40,076 nt of DNA from Cycloclasticus sp. (lineage in GTDB: Bacteria; Pseudomonadota; Gammaproteobacteria; Methylococcales; Cycloclasticaceae), in contig JAGPVU010000097.1 in the NCBI GenBank assembly GCA_018066825.1, positions 1 to 40,076 of the forward strand, given 5' to 3'. The position numbers and the translations under genes were made by a program. Positions 39,966 to 40,076 of this stretch are shown here, in pieces (within the stretch, counting starts at the first letter, position 1; each line of letters starts with the position of its first letter). Under the pieces are notes generated by a model. It was not told where the DNA came from, did not search any database, and saw only the letters and a list, made by a program, of their open reading frames with translations.

Positions 39966-40076
39966 ATGCCAAACACAAGTTTTTCAACCCTAGCTATTTC
40001 GCCCGCACAAGTTAAAAACTTGGCCTCACTCGGCTATAAAGACATGACACCCGTGCAGGCACAAAGCTTACCGCAC
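39966..40076 (+). CDS. dbpA: DEAD-box RNA helicase DbpA, N-terminal part (runs off the window)
   Basis: DbpA is an ATP-dependent RNA helicase for 23S rRNA in large-subunit assembly. Only 37 codons are in the window. They read FSTLAISPAQVKNLASLGYKDMTPVQAQSLP, with the isolated aromatic residue and the Q motif (GY.DMTPVQA) of DEAD-box proteins, and the start pattern close to E. coli DbpA. RhlE- or SrmB-like helicases cannot be excluded from this much sequence. The frame is open to the window edge. Confidence 0.8.
   Translation, partial: MPNTSFSTLAISPAQVKNLASLGYKDMTPVQAQSLPH

Noticed and set aside
1..40076. tRNA, rRNA, CRISPR array, prophage or complete insertion sequence
   Set aside because: I scanned the gaps by eye for cloverleaf arms with TTCGA-type loops, regular spaced repeats, and transposase or integrase motifs and found none. 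A tRNAscan or CRISPR search would be decisive.

Overview
The window comes from a Gram-negative bacterium, almost certainly a marine-type gammaproteobacterium. Pointers are the heptose/LPS genes (hldE-hldD), the rsx/rnf operon, Hda, SlyD, EfpL (YeiP), HopJ-family and DbpA genes, several lipoproteins and beta-barrel-like proteins, and a sodium-oriented set (Rnf complex, NhaA, a DUF4212/sodium:solute symporter pair). Base composition is moderate with AT-rich intergenic regions. I cannot name the genus. Most of the window is ordinary, tightly packed chromosomal backbone; I see no tRNA, rRNA, CRISPR array, complete insertion sequence, prophage or recognisable defence system.

Layout. 1-1717 (minus): hldE then hldD (partial), LPS heptose precursor synthesis. 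1839-3822 (plus): arsC-like, wrbA-like, DUF2069 and hda, with overlapping or abutting ends. 3892-6226: DUF4197 protein, MscS channel, iron superoxide dismutase, ending at a strong bidirectional terminator. 6296-8978 (minus): AI-2E-family permease, CDP-alcohol phosphatidyltransferase, DUF2066. 9090-11514 (plus): purM, purN, DUF3108. 11515-13180 (minus): dcd and mrp (Fe-S carrier ATPase). 13410-17186: a small DUF3012-like lipoprotein, an outer-membrane barrel protein, metG, and another small exported protein. 17508-23170: the full rsxABCDGE electron-transfer operon with a tonB-like gene joined to its end. 23175-27607: PHP phosphoesterase, slyD, a glutathione transferase, two lipoproteins and the qmcA/nfeD pair. 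27642-29052 (minus): a leaderless cobalamin-binding-like protein overlapping a cytosolic DsbA-family protein.

29053-34893 is looser and more accessory. It holds a rimK-like glutamate ligase with an extra C-terminal RCK_C/TrkA-C-like domain, an unrecognised 114-residue protein with a possible coupled small ORF, several small membrane proteins, a cold-shock gene, and long gene-free stretches with inverted repeats and a two-copy dispersed repeat. From 34894 the window returns to backbone: nhaA, the DUF4212/SSS symporter pair, a YaiI/DUF188 protein, efpL, a HopJ-family gene and the start of dbpA.

How the genes may work together (inference): Rnf can build an ion gradient at the inner membrane, and the adjacent TonB would spend such a gradient at the outer membrane. 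NhaA and the sodium:solute symporter fit a sodium economy. I found no clear new multi-gene system. The strongest candidates for follow-up are the RimK-RCK_C fusion with its uncharacterised neighbours, the dispersed repeat, the long inverted repeat behind the cold-shock gene, the 20-bp palindrome over the promoter of the barrel gene, and the Rnf-TonB arrangement.
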